Part shown: in pieces, positions 45,669 to 54,749 of the stretch
How the letters are laid out: every line of letters begins with the position of its first letter
Numbering within the stretch: the stretch's first letter is position 1
Origin: JBBDRJ01 sp963766295
GTDB lineage: Bacteria > Actinomycetota > JAICYB01
Length of the DNA stretch: 64,000 nt
Direction: 5' to 3'
Assembly: GCA_963766295.1 (NCBI GenBank)
Contig: CAVXYW010000002.1
Location: forward strand, 1,612,001-1,676,000
Position numbers and translations under genes: made by a program
Notes under the pieces: model-generated
Databases searched by the model: none
What the model saw: only the letters and a program-made list of their open reading frames with translations
Told to the model about the DNA's origin: nothing

Positions 45669-47120
45669 TCACCGAACGACTGCGGTGGACCTCGCGAGCG
45701 CCGGGTACCGGCCGGACCACGGCCGCGCGTCTTCAAGCTGCGACGCCAGGCGTAGCAGAGTCGCCTCGTCGCCGAACCGTCCGAGGAAGTGGACGCCGAT
45801 CGGAAGTCCGGCTTCGTTCCAGTGAAGGGGAACTGACATAGCTGGGCTTCCGATCGCGTTCGCGACCACCGCGGGGAAAGCCATGAACGACGACGCACGC
45901 GCCATCGCCTTCTCTGGGTCCGTCCTATCGAGCTCGCCGATCAGCAATGGCGGCTCGCTCAGCGTCGGCGTGAGCCAGACGTCGAACTCAGTGAGGAACA
46001 GTGCGACCGTCCGGCCGAGTGTCTGGAGGTCCCGGATCGCCAGCAAGTAGTTGTCCGCTCGGATGCTTCGGCCACTCTCCAACATCATCCAAGTGGCGGG
46101 CTCGAGTTCGTCGGCTTCGGGCTCGCGCCCGAGCTTTCGAATCCAGTACGCGACGATCCAAGGAACCGCGGCGCCGAGAACGGTTTCGATCGCCGTCCCG
46201 AACGCTTCGTCGAGACCGGGCAGGTCGCGTTCGACGACCTCGTGGCCCAGGCTCTCGCACAGCGCGGCGGCGTCGCGAACCGCGGCAGCGCAGTCGGGTT
46301 GCGGAGCCGAGCCGTCTGGGGTGTGTTCGGCAAAGGCGATTCGCAGCCGTCCTGGATCCGCGCCGACCTCGTCGAGAAAGGGCCGCGCCGGGGGCGGCGC
46401 CCAGTAGGGATCGCCCAGCGCCGGACCTGCGGTTGCATCCAAGAGCGCTGCACTGTCCCGTACGGACCGCGTGAGTGCGTGCTCGACGGCGAGGCCGCTG
46501 AACACGTCGCCGTACTCAGGGCCGATCGGGTTGCGCGCACGTGTCGGCTTGAGACCGAACACCCCGCAGCAGGACGCCGGGAATCGGATCGATCCGCCCG
46601 CGTCATTGCCATACGCCATCGGCACCATTCCGGACGCGACGGCTGCCGCAGAGCCGCCGCTCGAGCCACCTGGGGTCCGGGCCGGGTCCCACGGATTGCG
46701 ACTTGGCCCGAAGAGCGCGGGCTCGCAGTTCGGCATTGCACCGAACTCGGGCGTGTTCGTCTTGCCGAGAAGTATCAGCCCGGCTCGCCGGTATCGCTTG
46801 GTGATTTCCTGATCGTGGATCGAGACGTTATCGCGCAGGAACCGGGACCCTTCGGTGAACCGGACCCCCTCCCACTCCACGGCCAGGTCCTTCAGCAGGA
46901 ACGGTACGCCGGCGAAGGGCCCGCTCGGCCCCTGCTTCGCTGCATCAATCCCGCGCTCGAACTCGCGGATCACGACGGCATTTAGCGTCGGATCGAGGCT
47001 CTCGATGCGCTCGATCGAGGCCTCGACCAGCTCGACCGAGGTCACCTTGCCGCGGCGTACGAGCTCGGCCTGACCGATGCCGTCCAGAGCAGTCAGCTCG
47101 TCTTGCATCGATGCGCACAT
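45669..47120 (-). CDS. amidase (amidase signature family)
   Basis: The 483-residue protein has the Ser-cisSer-Lys triad context: LLKDLAVEWEG (Lys), TPGGSSGGSAAAVASG (cis-Ser) and AGGSIRFPASCCGVFGLKPT (nucleophile Ser). It hydrolyses amides; similarity to GatA-like and cyclic-amide hydrolases is general. It starts divergent from an ECF sigma factor with 92 bp between. Gene placement between repeats B and C suggests joint transfer. Confidence 0.92.
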   Translation of the reverse strand: MCASMQDELTALDGIGQAELVRRGKVTSVELVEASIERIESLDPTLNAVVIREFERGIDAAKQGPSGPFAGVPFLLKDLAVEWEGVRFTEGSRFLRDNVSIHDQEITKRYRRAGLILLGKTNTPEFGAMPNCEPALFGPSRNPWDPARTPGGSSGGSAAAVASGMVPMAYGNDAGGSIRFPASCCGVFGLKPTRARNPIGPEYGDVFSGLAVEHALTRSVRDSAALLDATAGPALGDPYWAPPPARPFLDEVGADPGRLRIAFAEHTPDGSAPQPDCAAAVRDAAALCESLGHEVVERDLPGLDEAFGTAIETVLGAAVPWIVAYWIRKLGREPEADELEPATWMMLESGRSIRADNYLLAIRDLQTLGRTVALFLTEFDVWLTPTLSEPPLLIGELDRTDPEKAMARASSFMAFPAVVANAIGSPAMSVPLHWNEAGLPIGVHFLGRFGDEATLLRLASQLEDARPWSGRYPALARSTAVVR

Positions 47121-47212
47121 ATGTCCTCCTCACGGTCGTCGCGTAAGAGATGCACGGCGGAGGATGAAAGTTCGGTCGAACTTTCGCACCCCCGGTGGCA
47201 TGCTTACGAGAG

Positions 47213-48184
47213 ATGTCCACGACGACCGACGGCGACCTCGTCCACTCGGCGCTGGCGGGCGACGCTGCGGCTCTCGGCGGCCTGCTCGAGCGGTATCGCG
47301 CTTCGCTCTACGCGTCGGCGCTGGCCGTCTTGGGTGACCGAGCAGCGGCGCTGGATGCGGTGCAGGACACCTTCCTCGTCGCGCTGCAACGGATCGGCGA
47401 CGTGCGCGAGCCCGCAGCCGTCGGAGGGTGGCTGCACGCCGTCGTGCGCAACGTCTGCTTGATGCGCATCCGCTCCAGCCGGGAGATCCCGTTCGGTGTG
47501 CTTCCCGAGCATGGCACCACAGGGTCCGACGCCGAGGAGTCATTGGACCGTCTCGCACTGAGGGACTGGGTGTGGACGGCGCTCGAAGACCTTTCGGAGG
47601 ACGTACGCGTGACGGTGATGCTTCGCTATTTCACGCGGCGAACGTCCTACGCGGAGATAGCGAGCATCCTCGGCGTGCCGGTGGGGACGGTTCGGAGCCG
47701 CCTGAACCATGGCAAGCGAAAGCTTGCCGACTCGCTGCTCGAGGCAGCGGCCGCCGAGCATCACGATCATGCGGCCCTCGTTCGTCAGCGATGGCGCGAG
47801 TGGACGGATGCCGTCGACCAGATCGAGGCGGAGGGAGTGGCCGAGCACTTCCTTGCGCGATGCGCGCCCGACGCGATCCTCGAAGCGCCGTCACTCGGAT
47901 GGCGATCGATCGGCCCGGACGAGTACCGCCGGGACGTGATCGAATCCGTCACTGCGGGTGTCCGTCTTCATATGACCGACATCGTGGCGAGCGAGAACGT
48001 CACCATCCTGGATGGCGTCTATAGAAATCCGCCGAACGACCCGCACCACTGCCCGCCGACGCACACGGAAGTCCGTCTGCACGCAGCGGGCCGGATTAGC
48101 CGTCTGGTGCTCTATTACGGCGCCGAACACGCGGCGGGCGAACCTCGCACGAACACTTACGCCGATAGCGAGCTCGGTTCGTAG
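47213..48184 (+). CDS. ECF sigma factor with SnoaL-like C-terminal domain
   Basis: The 323-residue protein has region 2 (LLERYRASLYASALAVLGDRAAALDAVQDTFLVALQRI) and region 4 (LPVGTVRSRLNHGKRKL in a YAEIASILGVP helix-turn-helix) followed by an NTF2-like segment ending DSELGS. It is a self-contained ECF type, distinct from the SigX5-type gene at 11.8 kb. ATG 47213 is chosen. It is divergent from the amidase, which may be its target. Confidence 0.9.
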   Translation: MSTTTDGDLVHSALAGDAAALGGLLERYRASLYASALAVLGDRAAALDAVQDTFLVALQRIGDVREPAAVGGWLHAVVRNVCLMRIRSSREIPFGVLPEHGTTGSDAEESLDRLALRDWVWTALEDLSEDVRVTVMLRYFTRRTSYAEIASILGVPVGTVRSRLNHGKRKLADSLLEAAAAEHHDHAALVRQRWREWTDAVDQIEAEGVAEHFLARCAPDAILEAPSLGWRSIGPDEYRRDVIESVTAGVRLHMTDIVASENVTILDGVYRNPPNDPHHCPPTHTEVRLHAAGRISRLVLYYGAEHAAGEPRTNTYADSELGS

Positions 48185-48263
48185 TTCAGGCTCGATTCGA
48201 TCGCTACGTCACCGAGGTCGAGGTGATGGGGCGTCACCGGAACGAGAATGTGTTCGTCCAGTC

Positions 48264-48423
48264 GGGCCGCCTGGATTCTGGGTGCAACTACGTGCAACTG
48301 CTTCTCAGGCGGCGCAGATGGTGCGGAATGTGGTGCGGCATCGAGATCCGGCGAATGCATAACCGCACGTCATTCGCGGATTCGAGGTAGCCGGCCTGGT
48401 TGGACCGCTTTCGAACCAGGACT
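48264..48423 (+). repeat. degenerate tRNA-Gln fragments (repeat C)
   Basis: GGGCCGCCTGGA (48264-48275) and TCGAACCAGGACT (48411-48423) match the tRNA-Gln 3' part (plus reading) in order, but 135 bp of other sequence lies between. GGTGCAACTACGTGCAACT and GCGCAGATGGTGCGG also recall the end of the B region. The gap 48185-48550 has no gene I can support. Confidence 0.6.
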
Positions 48424-48550
48424 TCCGGGAAGCCCTCGAGTGCTTAGGCCGCTTTGCCAGCGACAGAACGTGAGCATCGGCAACGCGGACTGCGGCGATA
48501 CACGCAGTCGCGCCCGTCGCATGCAAATCCGAACGGCGGCACTACAACGA

Positions 48551-49384
48551 TCACGAACGTTCACCCGCCACCCATACAAAGACATTGTCGTAATGGACGC
48601 TTCCGTCCGGTCGCGTGTGGGCGCGGTCCGCCTTCGCAAAGGCTTCTCGTACGGCCGTCTCGCCACTGTGGGCGATCATCGGCTGGTTAGGGCCAGCCGA
48701 TGCGTTCGCACGCCATGACGCTTCGATGCTGGGGAAAACGAAAGGACAACTGACCTCGCCCTGGTCAGCAACGCGCAGCCCGGATCCCTCGACCAGTGCC
48801 GCGAGAGCACCCGGCTCGGACAGCAGGACCATCCCCGGCTTGAAGGGCGGGGCGCCCGGAGGCGGTGGAGGCATCAGTGACGCTGCGAGCGGCATTATCG
48901 CCGTCAGAAACTCGCTTCGGTCCAACGGTCCCCAAGCAGTTACCACGACCCGCCCACCGGGACGCACGACGCGTGCAAGCTCCCCCATGGCGGCCTTCAT
49001 GTCCTGCGCGTAGAAGATGCTGTTCACCGCCGTGACCGCGTCGAAAGTCGCGTCCTCGAAGGGTAGAGCTTCTAGGTCACCCTCCCGCACGTCTGCTGCG
49101 GGAACGCGCTCCCGAACGATCTCGAGAAGGGGAGCCGAGGCGTCGAATGCCGCTACTTGCGCGCCGCGAAGACTGGCCAGGAGCACAAGGAGACCGGTGC
49201 CGCACCCCGCGTCGAGCAAGTGCGTCCCGGGTGTGACGCGCGCCGCATCGAGCGCCGCGCCGGCGAGTGGTAACCCTGTCTGCTCCAAACGTTCCGCGAA
49301 ATCCCGCGGATGACTTCCCCAGAGTTGCCCCTGAACGGTTGCGCTACCCACAAGGCCCCCCTCGTCGTTCTCGACTTCGACCAT
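48551..49384 (-). CDS. class I SAM-dependent methyltransferase
   Basis: The 277-residue protein has LLDAGCGTGLLVLLASLRG, VAAFDASAPLLEI, FDAVTAVNSIFYAQDM and GGRVVVTAWGP. It is of the UbiE-like type with an extended C-terminal part. ATG 49384 is chosen over an upstream ATG with a Cys-rich lead. It lies between repeat C and tRNA-Gln. Confidence 0.88.
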   Translation of the reverse strand: MVEVENDEGGLVGSATVQGQLWGSHPRDFAERLEQTGLPLAGAALDAARVTPGTHLLDAGCGTGLLVLLASLRGAQVAAFDASAPLLEIVRERVPAADVREGDLEALPFEDATFDAVTAVNSIFYAQDMKAAMGELARVVRPGGRVVVTAWGPLDRSEFLTAIMPLAASLMPPPPPGAPPFKPGMVLLSEPGALAALVEGSGLRVADQGEVSCPFVFPSIEASWRANASAGPNQPMIAHSGETAVREAFAKADRAHTRPDGSVHYDNVFVWVAGERS

Positions 49385-49565
49385 TGCCCCCGGCGAAAAC
49401 CGCTTGCACTGAACGTAGCAGCACGCGTACAAGGGCCCCTCGCCAATCGTCCCACTTTCGTCCCCGCCGGCCCAACTCCGTTACGGAGGAACTCGCCTCC
49501 GCAGCTGGCGTTGCCACGACGGTGTCGACGGACCGCGATGTGCCCGGGGAGGCACGGCGTGACCG

Positions 49566-50471
49566 CTACACCAGGCGCTGTGATGAGAGCTGTTTCGAAC
49601 GGTCGAGGTATTCGTGGAATCCCATCGCGTCGTCGACCGACCTACACTCCAGCGCGACCTGCACACAGCACGCGAACGTCCAGCCCGCGATCCGTCTCGC
49701 ATCAAGCTCCAGACGATCGGCAAACAAGGCGACCTGCTCCCGCGCGTCACGCAGGTCACACCGCGACAGAGAGTGCCCCACGTCAAACGCGCGATCACCC
49801 AGCACCGGATACGGATCGACCGCCAACCATCCACGCTCCGAGAGCAACACGTTCCCCGGCCCAAGATCGCCGTGTAGCAACACCGTGTCCGTAGAAGACG
49901 AGGTCAGGGACGTGAACAGCTCGTCCGCCTGCGCGACGACGCCTCGATTCACCGGCCGCTCAAACCGATCGAACCAGTCCCACATCGTCTCGCGGAAGCG
50001 CCCCACCAACATCGCGAGTGGCTCGAACTCGTCGGCTGCAGGAGGTTCGACTGCGTGTAACTCGGCGAGTACCGACGCAACGATCTCGTTCCCGGTCGCG
50101 ACGTCGAGGTCACCACCGTTCGTGCCGGGCACGCACCGCTCGAGGAGCAAGACCTGACTCGCCTCGTCCGAGTCGAAGAGTCGCGCCGCTCCGCGACCAG
50201 CCCAATGTTGCAGGCCCTTTGCCGCCCAGGGATTGCGATGACCCGGACACTCCACCTTCAACGCCGCGTGGCTGCCGTCCGCTCGACGTACGGGAGCAAC
50301 CCACCCGACGTTGCCGCCCGGCTCGAACGGGGCGCCCACATGCAGCTGCCACGCACTCGCCGCGTCAGCGACCAGACTCGGCAGTCGCGCCAGCCAGTCG
50401 CGCCCGACATCGCCGAACGCCGAAACGACGATGTGCGCCAACCGATCCGGAATTCGAAGCGCAGTCGTCAT
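49566..50471 (-). CDS. APH(6)-like aminoglycoside/streptomycin phosphotransferase-family kinase
   Basis: The 301-residue protein has VLLHGDLGPGNVLLSERG as catalytic loop and VDPYPVLGDRAFDVGHSL as metal-binding segment, as in the streptomycin 6-kinase family, with PVRRADGSHAALKV upstream. Relatives inactivate streptomycin, but activity here is not certain and other substrates are possible. It sits 101 bp upstream of tRNA-Gln, the last cassette gene. Confidence 0.87.
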   Translation of the reverse strand: MTTALRIPDRLAHIVVSAFGDVGRDWLARLPSLVADAASAWQLHVGAPFEPGGNVGWVAPVRRADGSHAALKVECPGHRNPWAAKGLQHWAGRGAARLFDSDEASQVLLLERCVPGTNGGDLDVATGNEIVASVLAELHAVEPPAADEFEPLAMLVGRFRETMWDWFDRFERPVNRGVVAQADELFTSLTSSSTDTVLLHGDLGPGNVLLSERGWLAVDPYPVLGDRAFDVGHSLSRCDLRDAREQVALFADRLELDARRIAGWTFACCVQVALECRSVDDAMGFHEYLDRSKQLSSQRLV

Positions 50472-50572
50472 GCATCAGCCCCGAATGATGCGATCCACGT
50501 GCGCGAGCCTATCCTCGTTATTGCCTGGGACGCCGCTAGCGCCAGACAGGATGGGTCGAAGCGGGCAAGCTG

Positions 50573-50644
50573 CTGGGCCGCCTGGACTCGAACCAGGACT
50601 ACCAGGGCCAGAACCTGGCGTGCTGCCAATTGCACTACGGCCCA
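50573..50644 (-). tRNA. tRNA-Gln(CUG)
   Basis: The minus strand folds as a cloverleaf: acceptor TGGGCCG/CGGCCCA, D-stem GTGC/GCAC, anticodon stem CCAGG/CCTGG with loop TTCTGGC (anticodon CTG), and T-arm CCTGG-TTCGAGT-CCAGG. CCA is not encoded. Its 3' end is duplicated at 43.5, 45.4 and 48.3 kb, so it is the likely integration target. Confidence 0.97.
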
Positions 50645-50678
50645 TCGATACGCCAAACACCGTAGCAGTGCCTGCGCG

Positions 50679-51182
50679 CTAGGACGCTCCCACATCCGGA
50701 GCCAGTGCGTACATGACCCGGGGCTCGATCACCCAATAAGGGGCGCTCTTCCAGAACTCGTCAACGCCGGCTTCACCGTAGTTATCGGCGATCACCTGCT
50801 TGTACCCCAGCGCCCAATCGGTCTCCTTCTGAAGGTCCTCGGCAAGTCCGTGAACCGTGACCGCCAGCTCCTCGCCTCGGACGTGCGACGCACTCACGTC
50901 GCGCCGTTTGCGGATGTGGCGAGCCCGAAGCGATGTGGGTGAGGACCCGAAGATGAACCGTCCGCGGTAGAAGAACGAATCGACCGGCGACACGAAGGGC
51001 CGGCCTTCCCTATTAACGGTCGCTAGGACGAGCACACACATCCCCGTCAGCTTCTCGACGACCTGCTCGGCAGTCAGGCGCCAGTTTGGTGTATGGATCG
51101 ACAAAGTGTGCTCACCCGCCTTCGCATAGGTGGCGTCGAGCAGTTCCTGGAGCGCTTTTAGATCCTCAGGTGTCTCGTGCAC
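50679..51182 (-). CDS. pyridoxamine 5'-phosphate oxidase-like flavin-binding protein
   Basis: The protein of about 167 residues has MCVLVLATVNREGRPFVSPVDSFFYRGRFIFGSSPTSLRARHIRKRRDVSASH, a split-barrel flavin- or F420-binding fold. Function is unknown. The GTG at 51182 (VHETPEDLKAL) is preferred to a TTG 12 codons upstream. It is divergent from the GNAT gene, 83 bp apart. Confidence 0.85.
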   Translation of the reverse strand: MHETPEDLKALQELLDATYAKAGEHTLSIHTPNWRLTAEQVVEKLTGMCVLVLATVNREGRPFVSPVDSFFYRGRFIFGSSPTSLRARHIRKRRDVSASHVRGEELAVTVHGLAEDLQKETDWALGYKQVIADNYGEAGVDEFWKSAPYWVIEPRVMYALAPDVGAS

Positions 51183-51265
51183 GCGACACGAGGTTACCGT
51201 GAGCGAAGCGAGCGGCAAGCGTCTCCGCCGCCTTCCGCATCGGAGTCGCTTACCCTTCTGCTCCG

Positions 51266-51763
51266 ATGATCATTCGCGCGGAGAAACCCGTCGACTTCGA
51301 CGCCATCGACGAGGTTGTAAGAACGGCTTTCGAGGGACGCAACGAAGAAGTCGAACTCGTCCGAGCCATCAGAGAGACAGACAACTATGTCCCCGAGCTG
51401 TCCCTTGTGATGGTCGAGGACGAAGAGGTCGTCGGGCACATCATGCTCAGCTACGCACACATCGACGACGCGCCCGTCTTATCTCTTGCTCCCCTATCGG
51501 TTCGTCCCAGCCACCAGAACCGTAAGATCGGCGACGCCCTGACGCGCGAAGCGCTGCGTTTGGCCGACCGGATGGGCGAACCCGCTTGCATCGTCCTCGG
51601 ACATCCGAACTACTACCCACGCTTCGGCTTCGAGCCCTCGCGATCCCACGGCATCGAGCCGCACGTCCCGGAGATGCCGGACGACGTCGTCATGGTCGTC
51701 CGTCTTTCGGCCTATGACCCCGCCCTGCGCGGGCGCATCTCCTACCCCGCCGCCTTTGACTAA
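51266..51763 (+). CDS. GNAT family N-acetyltransferase
   Basis: The 165-residue protein has MIIRAEKPVDFDAIDEVV, LSLAPLSVRPSHQNRKIGDALTREAL as the acetyl-CoA segment and YYPRFGFEPSRSHGIEP, typical of YhbS-like acetyltransferases. It starts at ATG 51266. A short gap (43 bp) separates it from the SDR gene. Confidence 0.9.
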   Translation: MIIRAEKPVDFDAIDEVVRTAFEGRNEEVELVRAIRETDNYVPELSLVMVEDEEVVGHIMLSYAHIDDAPVLSLAPLSVRPSHQNRKIGDALTREALRLADRMGEPACIVLGHPNYYPRFGFEPSRSHGIEPHVPEMPDDVVMVVRLSAYDPALRGRISYPAAFD

Positions 51764-51806
51764 ACCTCCTGAACAGGAGAAACATCTAAGTTCAGGGGGA
51801 TAATTG

Positions 51807-52598
51807 ATGGGTCTGCTGGACGGCAAGGTCGCCATCGTCACCGGTGCCAGCCGCGGCATCGGTCAATACATCGCGCAACGCTTCGCATCAGAAGGCGCTG
51901 CCGTCGCGGTGACCGCACGGACCGAAGAGCAAAGCGACGATCGGCTGCCTGGAACCATCCACGAAACGGTCATGTCGATCCGCGAAGCCGGCGGAACGGC
52001 CATGGCGATCCGCGCCGATCTAACTCAATCGAAGGATCGCAACCGCATCGTCGAGGACACCATCCAGCACCTCGGTTCACCGGACATCCTCGTCAACAAC
52101 GCCGCCGTCACTTGGTTCATACAGGGGCCGGAGTTTCCCGAGAACAGATATCGCGTGATGTTCGAAGTTCAAGTCCGCGCGCCGTTCGAGCTGGCACAGC
52201 TGGTCATCCCCGGCATGCGACTTCGCGGTCACGGATGGATCTGCAACATCTCATCTGGAGCCGCGCGGCATCCGCGAGCCGACCAAGCCAGGGGACGCGG
52301 CGGAACGGTCTACGGGATGTGTAAGGCCGCGCTCGAAAGATTCTCGACGGGACTTGCGTCCGAACTCTACGAGGACAACATCGCCGTGAACGCGTTGTCA
52401 CCGTCAAGCGTCGTCGCGACGCCGGGCGTCATGGTGCACAGATTGATCCCGCCGGGCCGCGAAGACATCGCCGAGTCGCCCGAGGTTATGGCCGAAGCTG
52501 CGCTACTCCTTTGCTCACGGGAGCCGAGAGAGATGACCGGGCGCATCGACTACAGCCAGCAGCTGCTCGATGCGATGGGTGTCGCTATCCCGAAATAG
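51807..52598 (+). CDS. SDR-family oxidoreductase
   Basis: The 263-residue protein has GKVAIVTGASRGIGQYIAQRF, an NNAAVTW motif, and catalytic YGMCKAALERF with the Ser in ICNISSGAARH. It would reduce or oxidise an unidentified alcohol or ketone. AGGGGG lies upstream of ATG 51807. Its end overlaps convergently with gltX by 14 bp. Confidence 0.9.
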   Translation: MGLLDGKVAIVTGASRGIGQYIAQRFASEGAAVAVTARTEEQSDDRLPGTIHETVMSIREAGGTAMAIRADLTQSKDRNRIVEDTIQHLGSPDILVNNAAVTWFIQGPEFPENRYRVMFEVQVRAPFELAQLVIPGMRLRGHGWICNISSGAARHPRADQARGRGGTVYGMCKAALERFSTGLASELYEDNIAVNALSPSSVVATPGVMVHRLIPPGREDIAESPEVMAEAALLLCSREPREMTGRIDYSQQLLDAMGVAIPK

Positions 52599-53991
52599 CT
52601 GCGCGTAGCCGGGCAACTGCTTCGTCCCGTCCCATGATCCAGATCGACTCGAACAGCGGTAACGACACGTGCGATCCACTTATGGCCACACGGATCGGCT
52701 GTGGTCCTTTTCGTTTGTGAAGTCCCAGCTCTTCGATGAGACCCATGAGCGCATCGTGTATCGCTTCGACCGTCCACGGCTCGAGCGCTTCGAGGCGGTC
52801 GACCGCGGCTCGAAGTGTCTTGTTGGCTTCATCGGTCCCCAGGAACTTCTCGGCCGACGAGGCGTCGATGTCCGGTCTTTCATCGAGGTATCTGATGTCT
52901 CGTGGTATCTGCGCGAGCGTTTCAACGCGTGTTTGAACGAGCTCTAGCTCGATCGCCTTCTGGAGCACATCATGCGGAGTCCCTGGGAATAGCTCCAGCA
53001 CGCGTCTCTCTAGCTCTTCATTCGACAGCTGCTTGATGTACTCCTGGTTCATCCAGGTGAGCTTCGTGCGGTCGAAAGCACCGGGTGCCGGATGGACGCG
53101 CTCGAGGGTGAACTCACTGATGAGCCGCTCCTTCGAGAGGATCTCGTCCTCTGTTGGAGAGGACCAACCCAACAATGCGAGGAAGTTCAACATCGTCTCT
53201 GCCAGGAACCCTTCCTCACGGTAGGCAAGGATCCCGACCGCACCATGACGGGCTCCGAGTCGTGCGCCGTCTGGGCCGTTCACCAGCGGCACATGCGCGT
53301 ACTTCGGCGACGCTGCTCCCAATGCTTCGAAAACGAGAGTCGAATCGAAGGCCACGTTCAGCAGGTCGGTTCCCCGGATCGCGTGGGTTATCTCCATCGC
53401 GATGTCGTCCGCGGCGTTGGCTACGACGAATGTCGGCGATCCATCCGATCGAGCGACGATGAAGTCCTGCATGTCTTCGAACTCGCGACGTACCTCACCG
53501 CGGATGAGGTCGTTGACGACCACCGGCGCGCCCTCGGGCACCGCGAAGCGCAATGCAAAGGGACGTCCATCGCTCTCGTTTTGTTGCCGCTCTTCGTCAC
53601 TGAGGGTCCGGCAGTGCCTGTCGTAGCCGGTCTTTGTACCGCGGGACGCGATGTCTTCGCGCGCGCAGTAGCAACGGTAAACGTGACCCGAATCGACCAG
53701 CCGGCTTAGAACCTCGTGATGCTGGTCGCGCCGCTCCGATTGCCGGTAAGGGACGTGGGGACCGCCGATGTCGGGGCCTTCGTCCCAGTCGAGTCCTACC
53801 CAGCGAAGCGCTTCGAAGATCGGCTCGATCAGCTCGGGCTTGGCCTTCTCCGGATCCGTGTCCTCGATGCGCAAGATGAAGGAACCGCCCTCGTGACGCG
53901 CGAACAACCAGTTGAAAAGCGCGGTTCGGACATTGCCCACATGGAGGTCGCCCGTTGGAGCCGGCGCGAATCTGACGCGGACGTCGCTCAC
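52585..53991 (-). CDS. gltX: glutamyl-tRNA synthetase with altered KMSKS loop
   Basis: The 468-residue protein has the HIGH-like HVGN at 17-20 (PAPTGDLHVGNVRTALFNW), FILRIEDTD and a C-terminal anticodon-binding part. The KMSKS-equivalent loop at 244-248 reads RLGAR in GPDGARLGARHGA, so the usual KLSKR lysines are missing, and the STPRQ-like segment is altered too (NVAFDST). It overlaps the FAH-family gene by 4 bp, so it is the last gene of the leuB operon. It might be a paralogue or the sole enzyme. Confidence 0.88.
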   Translation of the reverse strand: MSDVRVRFAPAPTGDLHVGNVRTALFNWLFARHEGGSFILRIEDTDPEKAKPELIEPIFEALRWVGLDWDEGPDIGGPHVPYRQSERRDQHHEVLSRLVDSGHVYRCYCAREDIASRGTKTGYDRHCRTLSDEERQQNESDGRPFALRFAVPEGAPVVVNDLIRGEVRREFEDMQDFIVARSDGSPTFVVANAADDIAMEITHAIRGTDLLNVAFDSTLVFEALGAASPKYAHVPLVNGPDGARLGARHGAVGILAYREEGFLAETMLNFLALLGWSSPTEDEILSKERLISEFTLERVHPAPGAFDRTKLTWMNQEYIKQLSNEELERRVLELFPGTPHDVLQKAIELELVQTRVETLAQIPRDIRYLDERPDIDASSAEKFLGTDEANKTLRAAVDRLEALEPWTVEAIHDALMGLIEELGLHKRKGPQPIRVAISGSHVSLPLFESIWIMGRDEAVARLRAAISG

Positions 53992-54749
53992 GCTTTGCTG
54001 ACGGGATTCGTCAGGACGCCGATTCCGTCGATCTCTACTTCGACGGAATCCCCGTCGGCCAGCGGGCTGATCCCCGCCGGCGTGCCCGTGACGATCACGT
54101 CGCCGGGCAACAGCGTCATCACCGAGGAGATGAACGAGACAAGCGTCGCGCAGTCGAAGATCAGATCAGAAGTGTTGGAGTCCTGACGTGTCTCGCCGTT
54201 CACGCGGCAAGTGATGGCGAGCTTGCCGGCATCGACTTCGGTTTCGATGTGGGGACCGAGGGGGCAGAAGGTGTCGAACCCCTTGGCCCGTGTGAATTGC
54301 ACATCCTTGGCTTGCAGATCGCGCGCGGTCACGTCGTTGGCGCACGTATAACCGAGAACCGAGTCGAGAGCCTCTCCCGCCGATACGTTACGTGCGGCCT
54401 TCCCGATGACGATCGCGAGCTCGGCCTCATGGTCGACCCTCGCAGACTGCGGAGGCATGACGATGGTTTCGCCGGGGCCGATAACGGATGTGGACGGCTT
54501 CATGAAGAGCATCGGTTCCTCGGGCAACGTTGCGCCGGTCTCCTCCGCATGCGCGCGGTAGTTCAATCCGACGGCAACGACCTTGCTCGGCAGGACCGGC
54601 GAGAGCAGCCGCAACTGGCCGGGCTCGAAGCGTTCCTTCGTCAACTCCCAGGGAAGGAACGGCGTAGTGGTGATCGCCGTGATGGAGTCGTCGTCATCAA
54701 CGACGCCGTAACCGATCGTGGACCCGACTGCGAATCTGGCGAACCTCAT
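53988..54749 (-). CDS. fumarylacetoacetate hydrolase family protein
   Basis: The 253-residue protein has VVAVGLNYRAHAEE, MLFMKPSTSVIGPGE, RVDHEAELAIVIGKAA (the metal-ligand glutamates) and GDVIVTGTPAGISPLADGDSVEVEIDGIG, as in FAH-fold 2-hydroxyhepta-diene-dioate isomerases/acylpyruvases. Oxaloacetate decarboxylase activity is possible. It is coupled by 4-bp overlaps to cimA and gltX. Confidence 0.9.
   Translation of the reverse strand: MRFARFAVGSTIGYGVVDDDDSITAITTTPFLPWELTKERFEPGQLRLLSPVLPSKVVAVGLNYRAHAEETGATLPEEPMLFMKPSTSVIGPGETIVMPPQSARVDHEAELAIVIGKAARNVSAGEALDSVLGYTCANDVTARDLQAKDVQFTRAKGFDTFCPLGPHIETEVDAGKLAITCRVNGETRQDSNTSDLIFDCATLVSFISSVMTLLPGDVIVTGTPAGISPLADGDSVEVEIDGIGVLTNPVSKA

Noticed and set aside
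48264..48423. tRNA pseudogene
   Set aside because: Only two short fragments separated by 135 bp; no cloverleaf can be drawn, so it is listed as a repeat remnant.
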